This document shows, one piece after another, positions 1 to 8,927 of a stretch of 64,000 nucleotides of DNA (position 1 is the stretch's first letter; each line of letters begins with the position of its first letter). A model generated the notes under the pieces. The model did no database searches, had not been told where the DNA came from, and saw nothing but the letters and a program-made list of their open reading frames with translations. The translations under genes were made by a program, and so were the position numbers. Origin of the DNA: Deinococcus peraridilitoris DSM 19664. GTDB lineage: Bacteria; Deinococcota; Deinococci; Deinococcales; Deinococcaceae. The DNA lies in assembly GCF_000317835.1 (NCBI RefSeq), contig NC_019793.1:2294001-2358000 (forward strand). Direction: 5' to 3'.

Positions 1-125
1 ACCCCGAGCGGTTCTGAGGTGAGGCTTGTTGTGGCGTGTGTTTTCCTGGTCTCTGGCCAGCTTGAGGCGCGTTCCTTCGCGCTCCCTCATGGTGGAGCGA
101 CCTGCTGCCAGGAGGGAGTTGTTCT
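1..125. other. Leader region of B12 operon (incomplete)
   Basis: Non-coding DNA in front of cobO. A good Shine-Dalgarno, AGGAGGG at 110-116, serves the GTG at 126. A small hairpin (GCGCG, 6-nt loop, CGCGC) sits near 68-84. A cobalamin riboswitch is expected upstream of such an operon, but its core boxes cannot be recognised here. Any riboswitch would lie mostly outside the window. Confidence 0.4.
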
Positions 126-758
126 GTGAGCGAGCAAGGCGAGGAATTCAAGAGCCTGGAGGAGCGCCGCGCCGCCAAACAGCAGGAGCTCGAGGCGCAG
201 CGCGAACGCCACAAGAAAGAGGGAGGCCCGTCCGGCGCGCGCCGCCGCGGCCTGGTGATCGTCAACACCGGCAACGGCAAGGGCAAGACCACCGCCGCGC
301 TGGGCCTGATGCTGCGCGCCAGCGGGCGCGGTCTGAAGGTCAAGCTCTTTCAGTTCATCAAGCACGAACGCGCCAAGTTCGGTGAACACCGCAGCCTGGA
401 AAAACTCGAGGTGCCTTTTCAGGGCCTGGGGGACGGTTTCACTTGGCGCAGCAAGGACCTCGACCAGAGCGCCGCGCTGGGTCAGGCGGGCTGGGACGCC
501 GCGAAGGAAGCAATCCTGTCCGGCGAGTGGGACATGGTCGTCCTCGACGAGTTCACCTACGCGCTCGCCTACGGCTGGGTCGCCTGGGAGGACGTGAGGG
601 CGGCCCTGGAAGCGCGCGACCCCAAAGTGCACGTGATCATCACGGGCCGCCGGGCGCTGCCGGAGCTGATCGAGTTCGCCGACACCGTCACCGAGATGCA
701 GCCCGTCAAGCACGCCTACGAGGCGGGCATCGGGGCGCAGGCAGGCATCGAGCACTGA
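126..758 (+). CDS. cobO: Cob(I)yrinic acid a,c-diamide adenosyltransferase
   Basis: Transfers the 5'-deoxyadenosyl group from ATP to the reduced cobalt of the corrinoid (CobA/CobO/BtuR family, cytosolic). The 210-aa protein has an N-terminal charged helix (residues 1-40), then the family P-loop [10 protein letters not shown] near residue 50, and an acidic Walker-B-like [10 protein letters not shown] near residue 140. Length is normal for the family. The GTG start is chosen because AGGAGGG lies 9 nt upstream. It is the first gene seen of a 17-gene B12 operon that runs to 21543. Confidence 0.93.
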   Translation: MSEQGEEFKSLEERRAAKQQELEAQRERHKKEGGPSGARRRGLVIVNTGNGKGKTTAALGLMLRASGRGLKVKLFQFIKHERAKFGEHRSLEKLEVPFQGLGDGFTWRSKDLDQSAALGQAGWDAAKEAILSGEWDMVVLDEFTYALAYGWVAWEDVRAALEARDPKVHVIITGRRALPELIEFADTVTEMQPVKHAYEAGIGAQAGIEH

Positions 759-831
759 GAGTACACCAGTATTGAGCGCCACACCAGCACCTGCAGGCCG
801 AGCGCCATGTTGCTGGCACAGAAAGGACCAT

Positions 832-1530
832 ATGGACTTCTCGATTCTCGCCCTGGTATTCGCCCTGGGCTTACGTCACGGCCTCGACGCCGATCACCTG
901 GCCATCATCGACGGCTTCGCGCGCCTGCGGCCGAGCCGCTGGAACGGGGTGCTGTTCGCGCTGGGGCACGGTGGGGTCGTCACGGTCCTCGCGCTCGGGG
1001 TGGACCGCCTCCTGGGCGAGGTCGAGCTGGACTGGCTCTCGCCTTGGCTGTTCCTGCTGGTCGCGGGCGCCAACCTGTACCGCCTGCTGCGCCCCGCCGC
1101 GCATACCCACGCCGGGGCGGGGGCCGGCCTGCCGGGCCGCTGGCTCGTGCTGGGGCCGCTCGCGATGGGCGTGCTGCTCGCCATCGGTTTTGAGACCGTC
1201 ACGCAACTCTCGGCGCTGTCGCTTGCCAATCAGGTCAGCCCGCTGCTGCTGGGCGCCGCCTTCACCTTCGGCATGCTGATCACCGACGGCGTGAACGGCC
1301 TGCTGGCGGCGCGGGTGCAGCGCAGCCGGGGCCCGCGTGCCGAGAGCGCGTCGCGCGTCATCGGCTGGCTGGTGGTCGCGTTCTCGACTGCCTTCGCCTT
1401 CGGGCATTTCGCGGGCCTTGACCTGGGCACGCTCGCGTTGCCGCTCGGCGTGCTGATGTTCAGCGCCCTGGTCGCGCTGCGCCTGTGGTGCCTGCGCGAT
1501 CCGCAGGCCAGATTGACGGTGGGCACGTGA
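832..1530 (+). CDS. NiCoT-type nickel/cobalt permease (short form)
   Basis: Probable cobalt importer feeding the B12 pathway, in the inner membrane. The sequence shows NiCoT hallmarks: RHGLDADH (HX4DH) near residue 15, LGHGG, GFETVTQ, and [10 protein letters not shown]. About six hydrophobic segments are visible. At 232 aa it is clearly shorter than classical NiCoT permeases (about 330-350 aa). The ATG at 832 was chosen over an upstream frame-open GTG because GAAAGGA lies just in front and the hydrophobic segment starts at once. Cobalt rather than nickel specificity is inferred from its place between cobO and cbiE. Confidence 0.8.
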   Translation: MDFSILALVFALGLRHGLDADHLAIIDGFARLRPSRWNGVLFALGHGGVVTVLALGVDRLLGEVELDWLSPWLFLLVAGANLYRLLRPAAHTHAGAGAGLPGRWLVLGPLAMGVLLAIGFETVTQLSALSLANQVSPLLLGAAFTFGMLITDGVNGLLAARVQRSRGPRAESASRVIGWLVVAFSTAFAFGHFAGLDLGTLALPLGVLMFSALVALRLWCLRDPQARLTVGT

Positions 1531-1544
1531 CGGTGGGCACGTGA
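1517..1544 (+). repeat. 14-bp perfect tandem duplication at nicT/cbiE junction
   Basis: CGGTGGGCACGTGA occurs twice in a row (1517-1530 and 1531-1544). Each copy contains GTGA, so each could act as an overlapping stop/start. The first copy supplies the permease stop, the second the GTG start of cbiE. Confidence 0.9.
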
Positions 1545-2227
1545 TTTCCTGCATCGGCGCCGGTCCCGGCCACCTCGACTACCTCACGCGCGGCGGGGCC
1601 CGCCGCGTGCAGGAGGCAGAGGTCGTCGCGGGCTTCAGCACCGTGGTGGACCTCGTGCGGCCCTTGATTCGCCCGGACGCCACCGTCATCACGATGGGCT
1701 ACCGGGACCAGACCGAGAAACTTCAGCAGGTCGCCGCCCTGCACCAGGGCGGCAAGACTTGCGCGGTGGTGTTCATGGGTGACATCCACTTCAGCGGTTT
1801 TCAGTTTCTGGAGCGCGTCGAGAAAGCCTGTGGGCACCCGGTCGAGACCTTTCCCGGCATCTCCAGCGCGCAGGTCATGGCGTCACGCGGACGGGTCTGC
1901 TTCGACGAGACCACCTTCGTGACGTTTCACCGCCGCGGCGACCTCTCGCCCTTCCGGACCCACCTCACGAACGCCCTCGCCGACGGGCGCAACGCCATCG
2001 TCATTCCGCGCCCCTGGGACTTCATGCCGAGGGACATCGCGGCCTTCCTGCTGGCGCAGGGCACGTCCGCGCAGCACCCGGTCGAGGTGTGGGAGAACCT
2101 CACCGGCGAGGAAGCGCAGTGGAAGGGCACGCTCGCGGAGCTCACCGGCGACTTCTCGGACCTCAGCATCATGCTGATCCGCAACCTGCAGCCGTTTCCC
2201 ACCGGCCTGGAAGGAGAGACGTTTTGA
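1541..2227 (+). CDS. cbiE: Cobalt-precorrin-7 (C5)-methyltransferase
   Basis: SAM-dependent methylation of the corrin ring at C5. The 228-aa protein is a single tetrapyrrole methylase domain: N-terminal [11 protein letters not shown], a central [15 protein letters not shown] near residue 108, and a C-terminal LSIMLIRN. CbiE usually works with, or is fused to, the decarboxylating C15-methyltransferase CbiT; no CbiT domain is attached and none is found in the window. GTG start; its final TGA overlaps the TTG of the next gene by 4 nt. Confidence 0.82.
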   Translation: MISCIGAGPGHLDYLTRGGARRVQEAEVVAGFSTVVDLVRPLIRPDATVITMGYRDQTEKLQQVAALHQGGKTCAVVFMGDIHFSGFQFLERVEKACGHPVETFPGISSAQVMASRGRVCFDETTFVTFHRRGDLSPFRTHLTNALADGRNAIVIPRPWDFMPRDIAAFLLAQGTSAQHPVEVWENLTGEEAQWKGTLAELTGDFSDLSIMLIRNLQPFPTGLEGETF

Positions 2228-2267
2228 CGCCTGACCACCTGACGCCTGACCACTTGACGCCTGACTA
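2224..2267 (+). repeat. 15-bp tandem repeat (about 2.9 copies) at cbiE/cbiXC junction
   Basis: TTGACGCCTGACCAC repeats with a 15-nt period at 2224, 2239 and 2254 (copy 2 begins C instead of T; copy 3 ends in ACTA instead of ACCA). It lies on the TTGA stop/start overlap and adds two in-frame LTPDH units to the N-terminus of CbiXC. Confidence 0.9.
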
Positions 2268-3816
2268 CGGCATCGTGCTGGCCGGTCACGGCAGCCGTGA
2301 CCCGGACGGCCTGCGTCACTTCGAAACGCTGGCCGCGCTGATGCGTCAGCGTGCGGGCCAGCAGGTCTTCACGCACGGCTATCTGGAGTTCGCCTCGCCC
2401 ACCATCGACGAGGCGGTGCGTGAGAACATCGCGCGCGGCAGCCGGGAAATCGTGATGGTGCCGGGCGTGCTGCTCGCCGCGAGCCACGCCAAGAACGACA
2501 TGCCCAGCGAGCTGCTCGCCCTGCAGCGCGAGTACCCCGACGTGAAGTTTCACTACGCCGCCGCGATGGACCTGCACCCGCTGATCCTGGAGCTGTGCCG
2601 TGAGCGCCTGCTGGCCGCCGAGGGCACCTCCGGGCGGGTCGTGCGGCGCGACGAGACGCTGCTGGTGGTGGTGGGGCGCGGCACCAGCGACCCCGACGCC
2701 AACAGCGAGATCAGCAAACTCGCCCGCATGCTCGAAGAAGGCCTGGGCTTCGGCGCCTCTTATGTGTGCTACAGCGGCACCGCCCGGCCCCTGGTGCAGG
2801 ACGGTCTGCGCCTCGCGGCCCGCCTGGGGTTCCGGCGCCTGATCGTGCTGCCGTACTTTCTGTTCGACGGGGTGCTGGTCAAGCGGGTGTACGCCGCCGC
2901 GGACGCCCTCGCGCAGCGTCATCCGGAAATCGAGGTGCTCCGGGCCTCTTACCTCGGGGCCCATCCACACGTCGCGGAGGTGTTTTTCGAGCGGGCCCGC
3001 GAGGGGCGCGAAGGACAGGCCCACATGAACTGTTCGCTCTGCAAGTACCGCATTCAGATCGTGGGCTTCGAGGAACAGGTGGGCCAGCCGCAGATGGGGC
3101 ACCACGGGCACGTGCGCGGCCTGCTCGCCCGCGAGGACGCGCCCCGGCAAGCGGTGTGGACCCCGTACGAACCGCACCCCATCGAAGCGGAAAGCTTCGA
3201 GATCATCGGGCGCGAACGCGACTGGTCGGACGTCCCCGCCGAGCACCGGGGCGTGCTGCAGCGCCTGGTGCACACCAGCGGCGCCTATGACATCGTCGAG
3301 GACGTGTTCCTGTCTCCCGGCGCGGTCGAGGCGGGCGTGCGCGCCCTGCTGCTCGGCCGGCGCGTCGTGACCGACGTGACGATGGTGCAGAGCGGCCTCA
3401 AACGCGCCCTGCTCGAAGAGCTGCAGATCGAAACCTGGTGCGGGGTCCACGACAGGGAGACCCACCTGCTTTCCGGCGAGGCCGGCATCACCCGTTCGGC
3501 GGCCGGCATCCGCCGTGCCTGGCAGAAGTTCGGCAACGACGTGGTCGTGGCCATCGGCGACGCGCCCACGGCCATCGCTGAAACCGTCCGCCTGATCAGG
3601 GAGCACGGCTGGCGCCCCAATCTGGTGATCGGCCTGCCGGTGGGCTTTGTCGGCACACGCGAAAGCAAGGAGGAGCTGCGCCGCACCCTGCAGGTGCCGC
3701 GCGTCACCAACCGGGGCACGCGTGGCGGCTCCCCCTGGGCCGCGGCGACCGTGAACGCCCTGATGATCGAAGCGAAAAACCGCCTGGCAGCCGGTCAGGG
3801 AGCCGGGCGCGCCTGA
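2224..3816 (+). CDS. CbiX-CbiC fusion: sirohydrochlorin cobaltochelatase / precorrin-8X methylmutase
   Basis: A bifunctional 530-aa protein. Residues about 15-300 are a long-type CbiX chelatase that inserts Co2+ into sirohydrochlorin: [11 protein letters not shown] near the N-terminus, [12 protein letters not shown], and [14 protein letters not shown] opening the second half. It ends with MNCSLC, the MxCxxC Fe-S motif known from Bacillus megaterium CbiX, then a His-rich HHGH. Residues about 310-530 are CbiC, which moves a methyl from C11 to C12: [11 protein letters not shown], then [16 protein letters not shown]. The TTG start overlaps the cbiE stop (TTGA) and has GGAAGGAGAG upstream. CbiX marks the early-cobalt-insertion route. 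Confidence 0.88.
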   Translation: MTPDHLTPDHLTPDYGIVLAGHGSRDPDGLRHFETLAALMRQRAGQQVFTHGYLEFASPTIDEAVRENIARGSREIVMVPGVLLAASHAKNDMPSELLALQREYPDVKFHYAAAMDLHPLILELCRERLLAAEGTSGRVVRRDETLLVVVGRGTSDPDANSEISKLARMLEEGLGFGASYVCYSGTARPLVQDGLRLAARLGFRRLIVLPYFLFDGVLVKRVYAAADALAQRHPEIEVLRASYLGAHPHVAEVFFERAREGREGQAHMNCSLCKYRIQIVGFEEQVGQPQMGHHGHVRGLLAREDAPRQAVWTPYEPHPIEAESFEIIGRERDWSDVPAEHRGVLQRLVHTSGAYDIVEDVFLSPGAVEAGVRALLLGRRVVTDVTMVQSGLKRALLEELQIETWCGVHDRETHLLSGEAGITRSAAGIRRAWQKFGNDVVVAIGDAPTAIAETVRLIREHGWRPNLVIGLPVGFVGTRESKEELRRTLQVPRVTNRGTRGGSPWAAATVNALMIEAKNRLAAGQGAGRA

Positions 3817-4940
3817 TGCCCCTGCGCCGCCTTGACCTGCTCGCCCCTGCCGAGAACGGCCTGCGGCGCGGGCGCACGACCGGAAGCTGCGCGACTGCCG
3901 CCGTGAAAGCGGCACTGCTGCTGCTGCGCCATGAGCAGGTGGTCACGGAGGTGGACGTGAGCCTGCCGGACGGCGAGCATTTCCTGACCGTGCCGGTCGG
4001 GCGCGTCGAGCGTCTGGCGGACGGCGCGGTCCGCGCCGAAGTGCTCAAGGACGGCGGCGACGATCCGGACAGCACCCATGGCGCGACCATCACCGCCGTC
4101 GTGCGGGAAAACACCGTGGGTGAGCTGCGGTTTTTGGCGGGAGCGGGCGTCGGGACGGTTACGCAGCCGGGCATCCGCGTGCCCGTCGGAGAGCCCGCCA
4201 TCAACCCCACGCCGCGCGCCATGATGCGCCGGGCGGTCGCCGAAGTGCTGCCAGAGCTCGCGAGTCCCGGTCTCGACCTCGAAATCGGCTGCGTCAACGG
4301 CGAGGAAATCGCGCGGCGCACCTTCAATCCGCGCCTGGGCATTCTGGGCGGCATCAGCATTCTCGGCACGACCGGCGTCGTGGAGCCCATGAGCCAGGAG
4401 GCCTACATGGCGAGCGTCGAGGTATACGTGCGGGTCGCGCTGGGAGACCGGCCCGACGCGGTGATCTTCACGCCCGGCAAGCTCGGGCGTGACTACGCGC
4501 GCGCGCACCTCAAGCTGGACGGCAAGCGCCTCGTGCAGATCTCGAACTTTGTCGGCTACGCCCTCGACGCGGCCCAGACTGCCCTGCAGGAACTGAATTT
4601 CGAACTCGACACCCTGTGGCTGGCCGGGCACCCCGGCAAGCTGGCCAAGACCATCGACGGCGCGTGGGACACCCACAGCCAGCGCAGCCCCATGGCGATG
4701 CCCGCCGTGGCGCGCGTGGCACGGGACTGCGGCTTCGGTGAAGCCCTCGCGCGCCGCCTGGAACACGCCAACACCGTGGAGGACATCATCGTGCAACTCG
4801 AAGACCCCATCCGCCGCGACCTGTGGCTCGCCGTGGAAAACGCCATTGCGCGCGCCTGCCACGCGCGCGTCCCGAGCGTCCGGCAAGTGCAGGTGCGCCT
4901 GTTTGCCCTGGACGGCACGCCGCTGGGAGCTGCCGCTTGA
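3816..4940 (+). CDS. cbiD: Cobalt-precorrin-5B (C1)-methyltransferase
   Basis: Methylates C1 after ring opening in the anaerobic (cobalt-early) pathway. The 374-aa protein has the family signature LRRGRTTGSCATAA near residue 13, DGGDDPDSTHGA near residue 80, and LGTTGVVEPMSQEAY in the middle. Full family length. Its ATG shares one base with the TGA of cbiXC. The stop lies in the first copy of a 32-bp tandem repeat. Confidence 0.93.
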   Translation: MPLRRLDLLAPAENGLRRGRTTGSCATAAVKAALLLLRHEQVVTEVDVSLPDGEHFLTVPVGRVERLADGAVRAEVLKDGGDDPDSTHGATITAVVRENTVGELRFLAGAGVGTVTQPGIRVPVGEPAINPTPRAMMRRAVAEVLPELASPGLDLEIGCVNGEEIARRTFNPRLGILGGISILGTTGVVEPMSQEAYMASVEVYVRVALGDRPDAVIFTPGKLGRDYARAHLKLDGKRLVQISNFVGYALDAAQTALQELNFELDTLWLAGHPGKLAKTIDGAWDTHSQRSPMAMPAVARVARDCGFGEALARRLEHANTVEDIIVQLEDPIRRDLWLAVENAIARACHARVPSVRQVQVRLFALDGTPLGAAA

Positions 4941-5004
4941 ACGCTCATCCAGCATGGGGAGCTGCCGCTTGAACGCTCGTCCAGCATGGGGGGCGGCCGC
5001 TTGA
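4925..5004 (+). repeat. 32-bp tandem repeat (about 2.5 copies) at cbiD/cbiL junction
   Basis: A unit holding GCTGCCGCTTGA and CCAGCATGGGG recurs with a 32-nt period; CTTGA is at 4936, 4968 and 5000. The first copy supplies the cbiD stop. The last, partial copy supplies the cbiL start region. Because 32 is not a multiple of 3, each copy changes frame. Confidence 0.9.
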
Positions 5005-5819
5005 AGCCCGGTACTTTTTACGGGGTCGGTGTCGGTCCCGGTCCGCAGGGGCTGCTGCCGGTCGCGGCGCTGGAGGCGCTGCGCACGGTGAACGTGATCT
5101 TCACCCCGCGCTCCAGCGTCTCGGGGGACTCGGTCGCCCGGCACTGTTTGCGCGGCCTGGGCCTGCCCGAAGAGCGCTTCCGCGAGGTGGAGTTCTTCAT
5201 GAACACCGACCCGGCGCAGCTCGCGCGGCAGTACGCCCAGCTCGCGCGCGAGATCGCCCATGAACTCCGCGCCGGGCGGGACGTGGCCTACCTCACCATC
5301 GGTGACACCTTCACCTACAGCACCTATGGCTACACCCTGGCCGCCCTGCGCGAGGAACTCCCCGAGGCGCCGCGAATCACGTTTCCCGGCGTGACGAGTT
5401 ACGCCGCCGCTGCCGCCGCGCTGGAATTTCCGCTGGGGGAAGGCAAGGAGCGCACCCTGATCCTGCCCTGCCCGGACGACATGGCGCAGTTGCGCCGGGA
5501 AATCGAGACCCACGACGTGGTGATCCTGATGAAGATCGCCCAGCGCTTCGGCGCGGTGCGGACGCTGCTGCACGACCTGGGCATCGCGCAGCACTGCGTG
5601 CTCGCGGCGCGCCTCGGCCTGCCCGGTGAAGCGCTGCACCATGACCTGAGCGGGGACCTGAGCGGGGACCTGACCGCACCCTCAAACCTGGCACAGGCCA
5701 CAGACCTGACACAGGCCACAGGTGAGCGCCTGGGCTACCTCAGCACCCTGCTGATCCGCAAGGCGCCGCCGCGCAACAGTTCGAGCGCGGGCACCGCCCG
5801 TGCGGGAGGCCAGGCATGA
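4986..5819 (+). CDS. cbiL: Precorrin-2/cobalt-factor-II C20-methyltransferase
   Basis: Methylates the tetrapyrrole at C20 with SAM, the first committed corrin methylation. The 277-aa protein shows GTFYGVGVGPG at the N-terminus, YLTIGDTFTYSTYGY near residue 100, FPGVTSYAAAAAAL near residue 132, and VVILMKI. Two starts are plausible: ATG 4986, inside the tandem repeat, or TTG 5001, giving LKPGTFYG, the usual family beginning. The TTG may be the ancestral start before the duplication. The C-terminal linker (5643-5720) contains two further in-frame micro-repeats. Confidence 0.88.
   Translation: MGGGRLKPGTFYGVGVGPGPQGLLPVAALEALRTVNVIFTPRSSVSGDSVARHCLRGLGLPEERFREVEFFMNTDPAQLARQYAQLAREIAHELRAGRDVAYLTIGDTFTYSTYGYTLAALREELPEAPRITFPGVTSYAAAAAALEFPLGEGKERTLILPCPDDMAQLRREIETHDVVILMKIAQRFGAVRTLLHDLGIAQHCVLAARLGLPGEALHHDLSGDLSGDLTAPSNLAQATDLTQATGERLGYLSTLLIRKAPPRNSSSAGTARAGGQA
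5643..5720 (+). repeat. Two in-frame micro-repeats inside cbiL
   Basis: GACCTGAGCGGG occurs twice in tandem (encoding DLSG twice). It is followed by an 18-nt near-duplicate of ACCTGGCACAGGCCACAG (LAQATD/LTQATG). They form a low-complexity loop near the C-terminus of CbiL. Confidence 0.8.
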
Positions 5820-6583
5820 AAGTGTACTTCGTGGGGGCCGGACCGGGCGCGCCCGACCTCATCACCCTGCGCGGCGCGCGCCTGCTGGCGGGGGCGCGCA
5901 TCGTGATGTACGCCGGGTCCCTGGTGCCGGAGGCGGTGCTGGAGCATTGCCGTGCGGACGCCGAGCTCATCGACACCGCCGCGCTCGACCTTGAAGAGCA
6001 GCAGGCGGTCTACGCGCGCGCCCGGGAGGCTGGAGTGGACGTCGTGCGGCTGCACTCGGGTGACCCGGCCATCTACGGCGCGACCGCCGAGCAGATGCGC
6101 CGCCTGGAGAGAAACGGCATTCCCTACGAGGTCGTGCCGGGCGTCTCGAGCTTTACCGCCGCGGCCGCGGCGCTGGGCGAGGAACTCACCAAGCCCGAGG
6201 TGTCCCAGACGATCATTCTCACGCGTGTCTCGGGCCGCGCCTCGCCCGTGCCGGAAAAAGAGGCCCTGGCCGGGCTCGCCGCGCACCGCGCGACCCTGTG
6301 CATCTTCCTGTCCGGGCCACAGCTGCCCACCATCGTGGAGGACCTGCTGGCGCACTACGGTCCCGACACACCCATCGCGCTCGTGCAGCGCGCCTCGTGG
6401 CCGGAGCAGCGCGTGCACCGCAGCACCCTGGCGCGCATCCTGGACGAAATCCGGGTGAGCGAGTGGCAGCTCACCACCATGTGCCTGATCGGCGAGGCCC
6501 TCGACCATCAGGACGGTGTCGAGTCACGGCTGTACTCGGCCGCCTACGCGCACCGCTTTCGCAAGGCCAGGAGCGGCGCGTGA
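5816..6583 (+). CDS. cbiF: Cobalt-precorrin-4/precorrin-4 C11-methyltransferase
   Basis: Methylates C11 using SAM. The 255-aa protein begins MKVYFVGAGPGAPDLIT and carries YAGSLVPEAVL, LHSGDPAIYGA near residue 80, VPGVSSFTAAAAALG near residue 105, and LCIFLSG, all typical of CbiF/CobM. Normal length. The ATG overlaps the cbiL stop by 4 nt (ATGA), and its own TGA overlaps the cbiG GTG. Confidence 0.94.
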   Translation: MKVYFVGAGPGAPDLITLRGARLLAGARIVMYAGSLVPEAVLEHCRADAELIDTAALDLEEQQAVYARAREAGVDVVRLHSGDPAIYGATAEQMRRLERNGIPYEVVPGVSSFTAAAAALGEELTKPEVSQTIILTRVSGRASPVPEKEALAGLAAHRATLCIFLSGPQLPTIVEDLLAHYGPDTPIALVQRASWPEQRVHRSTLARILDEIRVSEWQLTTMCLIGEALDHQDGVESRLYSAAYAHRFRKARSGA

Positions 6584-7326
6584 GTGTCGGGGTGTGGCTC
6601 GTGCGGCCTGCTGCCGAGGCGCTGGGGCAGCGCGTCGCCGAGGCGGTCGGGGGAGAGGTCGTGCGGCCCTGGCTGCAGGAAGGCCGCAGCCGGGAGGTCT
6701 TTGCGCGCCTCTACCCGACCCGCGCGCAGTGGGTGCTGATCGGCACGACCGGCATCGCGGTGCGCTTTCTGGACGGCCTGATGACGGACAAGCGCCGTGA
6801 CGCGGCGGTCGTGGTGCTCGACGAGGGCGCGCACTTCGCGGTGTCGTTGCTGTGCGGCCACGAAGGCGGCGCCAACCGCCTGGCCTACCGGGTCGCGAAC
6901 GCCGTGAACGCCGTGCCCATCGTCACGACCGCTTCCGAAGCAGTCCGGCCCCTCACCCTGGGCGTCGGCTGCCGCCTTGGCGCTCGCGCCGAGGCCATCG
7001 AGGCGTGCGTGAAGCTCGCCCTCGGAACGCGCGACCTCGGTGAAGTCCGTGAAGTGGCCACGGTCGACCTCAAGGCGCAGGAGCGCGGCCTGCTGGAATT
7101 CTGCGAGTGGCACGGCCTGCCACTGCGCATCTTTTCGCGCGCCGCGCTGGCCGCCCGTCCCTGGGTGACGCGGCCGTCTGCCTGGGTCGAGCGTCACGTC
7201 GGGGCCGTGGGCGTCTGTGAGCCCTGCGCGCTCCTGGCGAGCGCGCGCGCTACCCTGCTCGTTCCGAAAACCACCCTGAACGGCGTCGCCGTCGCCGTCG
7301 CTCAGGACTCCTGGGAGGCTGCATGA
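6580..7326 (+). CDS. cbiG: Cobalt-precorrin-5A hydrolase (compact form)
   Basis: Opens the delta-lactone and releases acetaldehyde during anaerobic ring contraction. The 248-aa protein has the N-terminal CbiG core (VLIGTTGIAVRFLDGL, then LLCGHEGGANRLA near residue 90) and the C-terminal CbiG domain ending LLVPKTTLNGVAVAVA. Both halves are present, but the protein is shorter than many CbiGs (about 330-350 aa), apparently through loss of the middle region. Start is GTG 6580 in a GTGA overlap with cbiF. CbiG commits the pathway to the cobalt-early route. Confidence 0.9.
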   Translation: MSVGVWLVRPAAEALGQRVAEAVGGEVVRPWLQEGRSREVFARLYPTRAQWVLIGTTGIAVRFLDGLMTDKRRDAAVVVLDEGAHFAVSLLCGHEGGANRLAYRVANAVNAVPIVTTASEAVRPLTLGVGCRLGARAEAIEACVKLALGTRDLGEVREVATVDLKAQERGLLEFCEWHGLPLRIFSRAALAARPWVTRPSAWVERHVGAVGVCEPCALLASARATLLVPKTTLNGVAVAVAQDSWEAA

Positions 7327-8927
7327 GGAATCAAGTTGTCGGCAGCGGGCAAGCGGGCGGGATGCTGTTTCTGGTGTCGGTGGGGCCGGGAGACGCGGCC
7401 CTGATTCCGGACGCCGCACGTGAGGCTCTGCAGGCCAGTGACGTCATCGTCGGCTATGAACTCTACCTGCGCTGGATCGGGCCGTGGATCGAGGGCAAGG
7501 AGATTCACGCCCCGCCGCTGACCCGTGAAAAGGAACGCGCCGAACTCGCCCTCGATCTGGCCCGGCAGGGCCGCACCGTCTCGCTGGTGTCGAGCGGCGA
7601 CATCGGCGTGTACGCCATGGCCGCCCTGGCCTTCGAGGAACTGCGCGAGGACGACACGCTCCAGGTGCAGGTCATTCCCGGCATCACCGCGGCGAACGCC
7701 TGCGCCTCGCTGCTGGGCTCTCCGCTTTCGCACGACTTCGCGACCCTCAGCCTGTCCGACCTGCTGTGCCCCTGGGAGTGGATCGAGACGCGCGCGCGGC
7801 ACATCGCGCAGGCGGACCTGGCGTGCGTGATGTACAACGTGCAGAGCCAGGGCCGCCGCGAGGGTGTCTACAAGGTGCTGCAGCTGATGCTGGAGCACAA
7901 ACGGCCCGATACCGTGTGCGGAATTGTGCGCAACGCCTACCGGCCCGACCAGACGGTCGAGGTCACCACCCTGCACGAGTTGCTGACGCGCGAATTCGAC
8001 ATGCTGACCTCCCTGGTGATCGGCAACCGCTTCACGCGCCGCAAGGGACGCTGGATGTTCACGCCCCGCGGGTACAACGACTGGGACGCGGAGCGAGAAG
8101 ACGCCCCCGCCACGCTTCCCCCGCCGCAGGCCGTGTGGGTGTTCAGCGGCACGAGCGACGGCAACGCCCTCGCCGCCGACCTGGTGCGCGAAGGACACAG
8201 CGTCGTGGTGTCGACTGCCAGCGAGTACGGCGGGGAGCGCGCGCAGGCGTCTGTGCCCGGCGCGTACGTCGTCAGCGGACGTCTCGGCGTGGAGGCGCGT
8301 CGCCGCCTGCTGCGCGAGAGCGGGGCGCGCGCCATCCTCGACGCCACCCACCCGTATGCGGGCGAGATGAGTGAGCAGCTGCTCGAACTCGCTCACGAAC
8401 TCGCCTTGCCCTACCTGCGCTTCGAGCGCCCCAGCACCCTGCCGGACGCCACCCTGCCAGAGGCGCAGGGCGTGCTTCGCTGCGCCAGCATGACCGACGC
8501 CGCCGCGCAGGCCGTGGAGCGTGGACGGCGCATCTTCCTCGCGACGGGCAGCAAGGACCTCACGACCTTCCTGAAGGCCCCCGGTGCCGACGGGCGCGTG
8601 TGGTTCGCGCGCGTGACCCCGCAGGAAAGCGTGATCGCCGCCGCCGTGCGCGCCGGCCTGCCACGCGCGCACCTGTGCGCCATGCAGGGCCCCTTCGGCC
8701 GTGACTTCAACGAAGCGCTCTGGCGCGCCTGGAACATCGATCTGGTGGTCACCAAGGATTCCGGCGACGCGGGCGGTTTTTCAGAGAAGCTTGCCGCCGC
8801 CCGCGCCCTGGAGGTGCCACTGCTGGTCGTGGAGCGTCCCAGCCTGCCCTACCCCAACCGCTACAGCGCCCGCGCCGACGTGCTGCGCGCCCTGCGTTCC
8901 TCTCTCGAAAGGACCGAACTCGCATGA
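7323..8927 (+). CDS. CbiH-CbiJ fusion: C17-methyltransferase (ring contraction) / precorrin-6A reductase
   Basis: A bifunctional 534-aa protein. Residues about 14-255 are CbiH/Cob[39 protein letters not shown] and [10 protein letters not shown]. Residues about 272-530 are CbiJ/CobK, an NAD(P)H-dependent reductase: [14 protein letters not shown], then [11 protein letters not shown] and [10 protein letters not shown]. The linker near residue 260 is short and acidic. The ATG overlaps the cbiG stop. An internal ATG at 7362 would remove a 13-aa leader that lacks family similarity, so the true start is uncertain. Confidence 0.92.
   Translation: MRNQVVGSGQAGGMLFLVSVGPGDAALIPDAAREALQASDVIVGYELYLRWIGPWIEGKEIHAPPLTREKERAELALDLARQGRTVSLVSSGDIGVYAMAALAFEELREDDTLQVQVIPGITAANACASLLGSPLSHDFATLSLSDLLCPWEWIETRARHIAQADLACVMYNVQSQGRREGVYKVLQLMLEHKRPDTVCGIVRNAYRPDQTVEVTTLHELLTREFDMLTSLVIGNRFTRRKGRWMFTPRGYNDWDAEREDAPATLPPPQAVWVFSGTSDGNALAADLVREGHSVVVSTASEYGGERAQASVPGAYVVSGRLGVEARRRLLRESGARAILDATHPYAGEMSEQLLELAHELALPYLRFERPSTLPDATLPEAQGVLRCASMTDAAAQAVERGRRIFLATGSKDLTTFLKAPGADGRVWFARVTPQESVIAAAVRAGLPRAHLCAMQGPFGRDFNEALWRAWNIDLVVTKDSGDAGGFSEKLAAARALEVPLLVVERPSLPYPNRYSARADVLRALRSSLERTELA

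Noticed and set aside
80..115. B12-box-like GGAGCGACCTGC just before cobO, as the 3' part of a cobalamin riboswitch
   Set aside because: It has an inserted base relative to GGAGACCTGCC, and no other conserved riboswitch boxes are visible in the 125 nt available.
87..782. Long open frames antisense to cobO and to most other high-GC genes
   Set aside because: They mirror real genes, have Arg/Ala/His-rich compositions and lack ribosome sites or family motifs; they result from high third-position GC.
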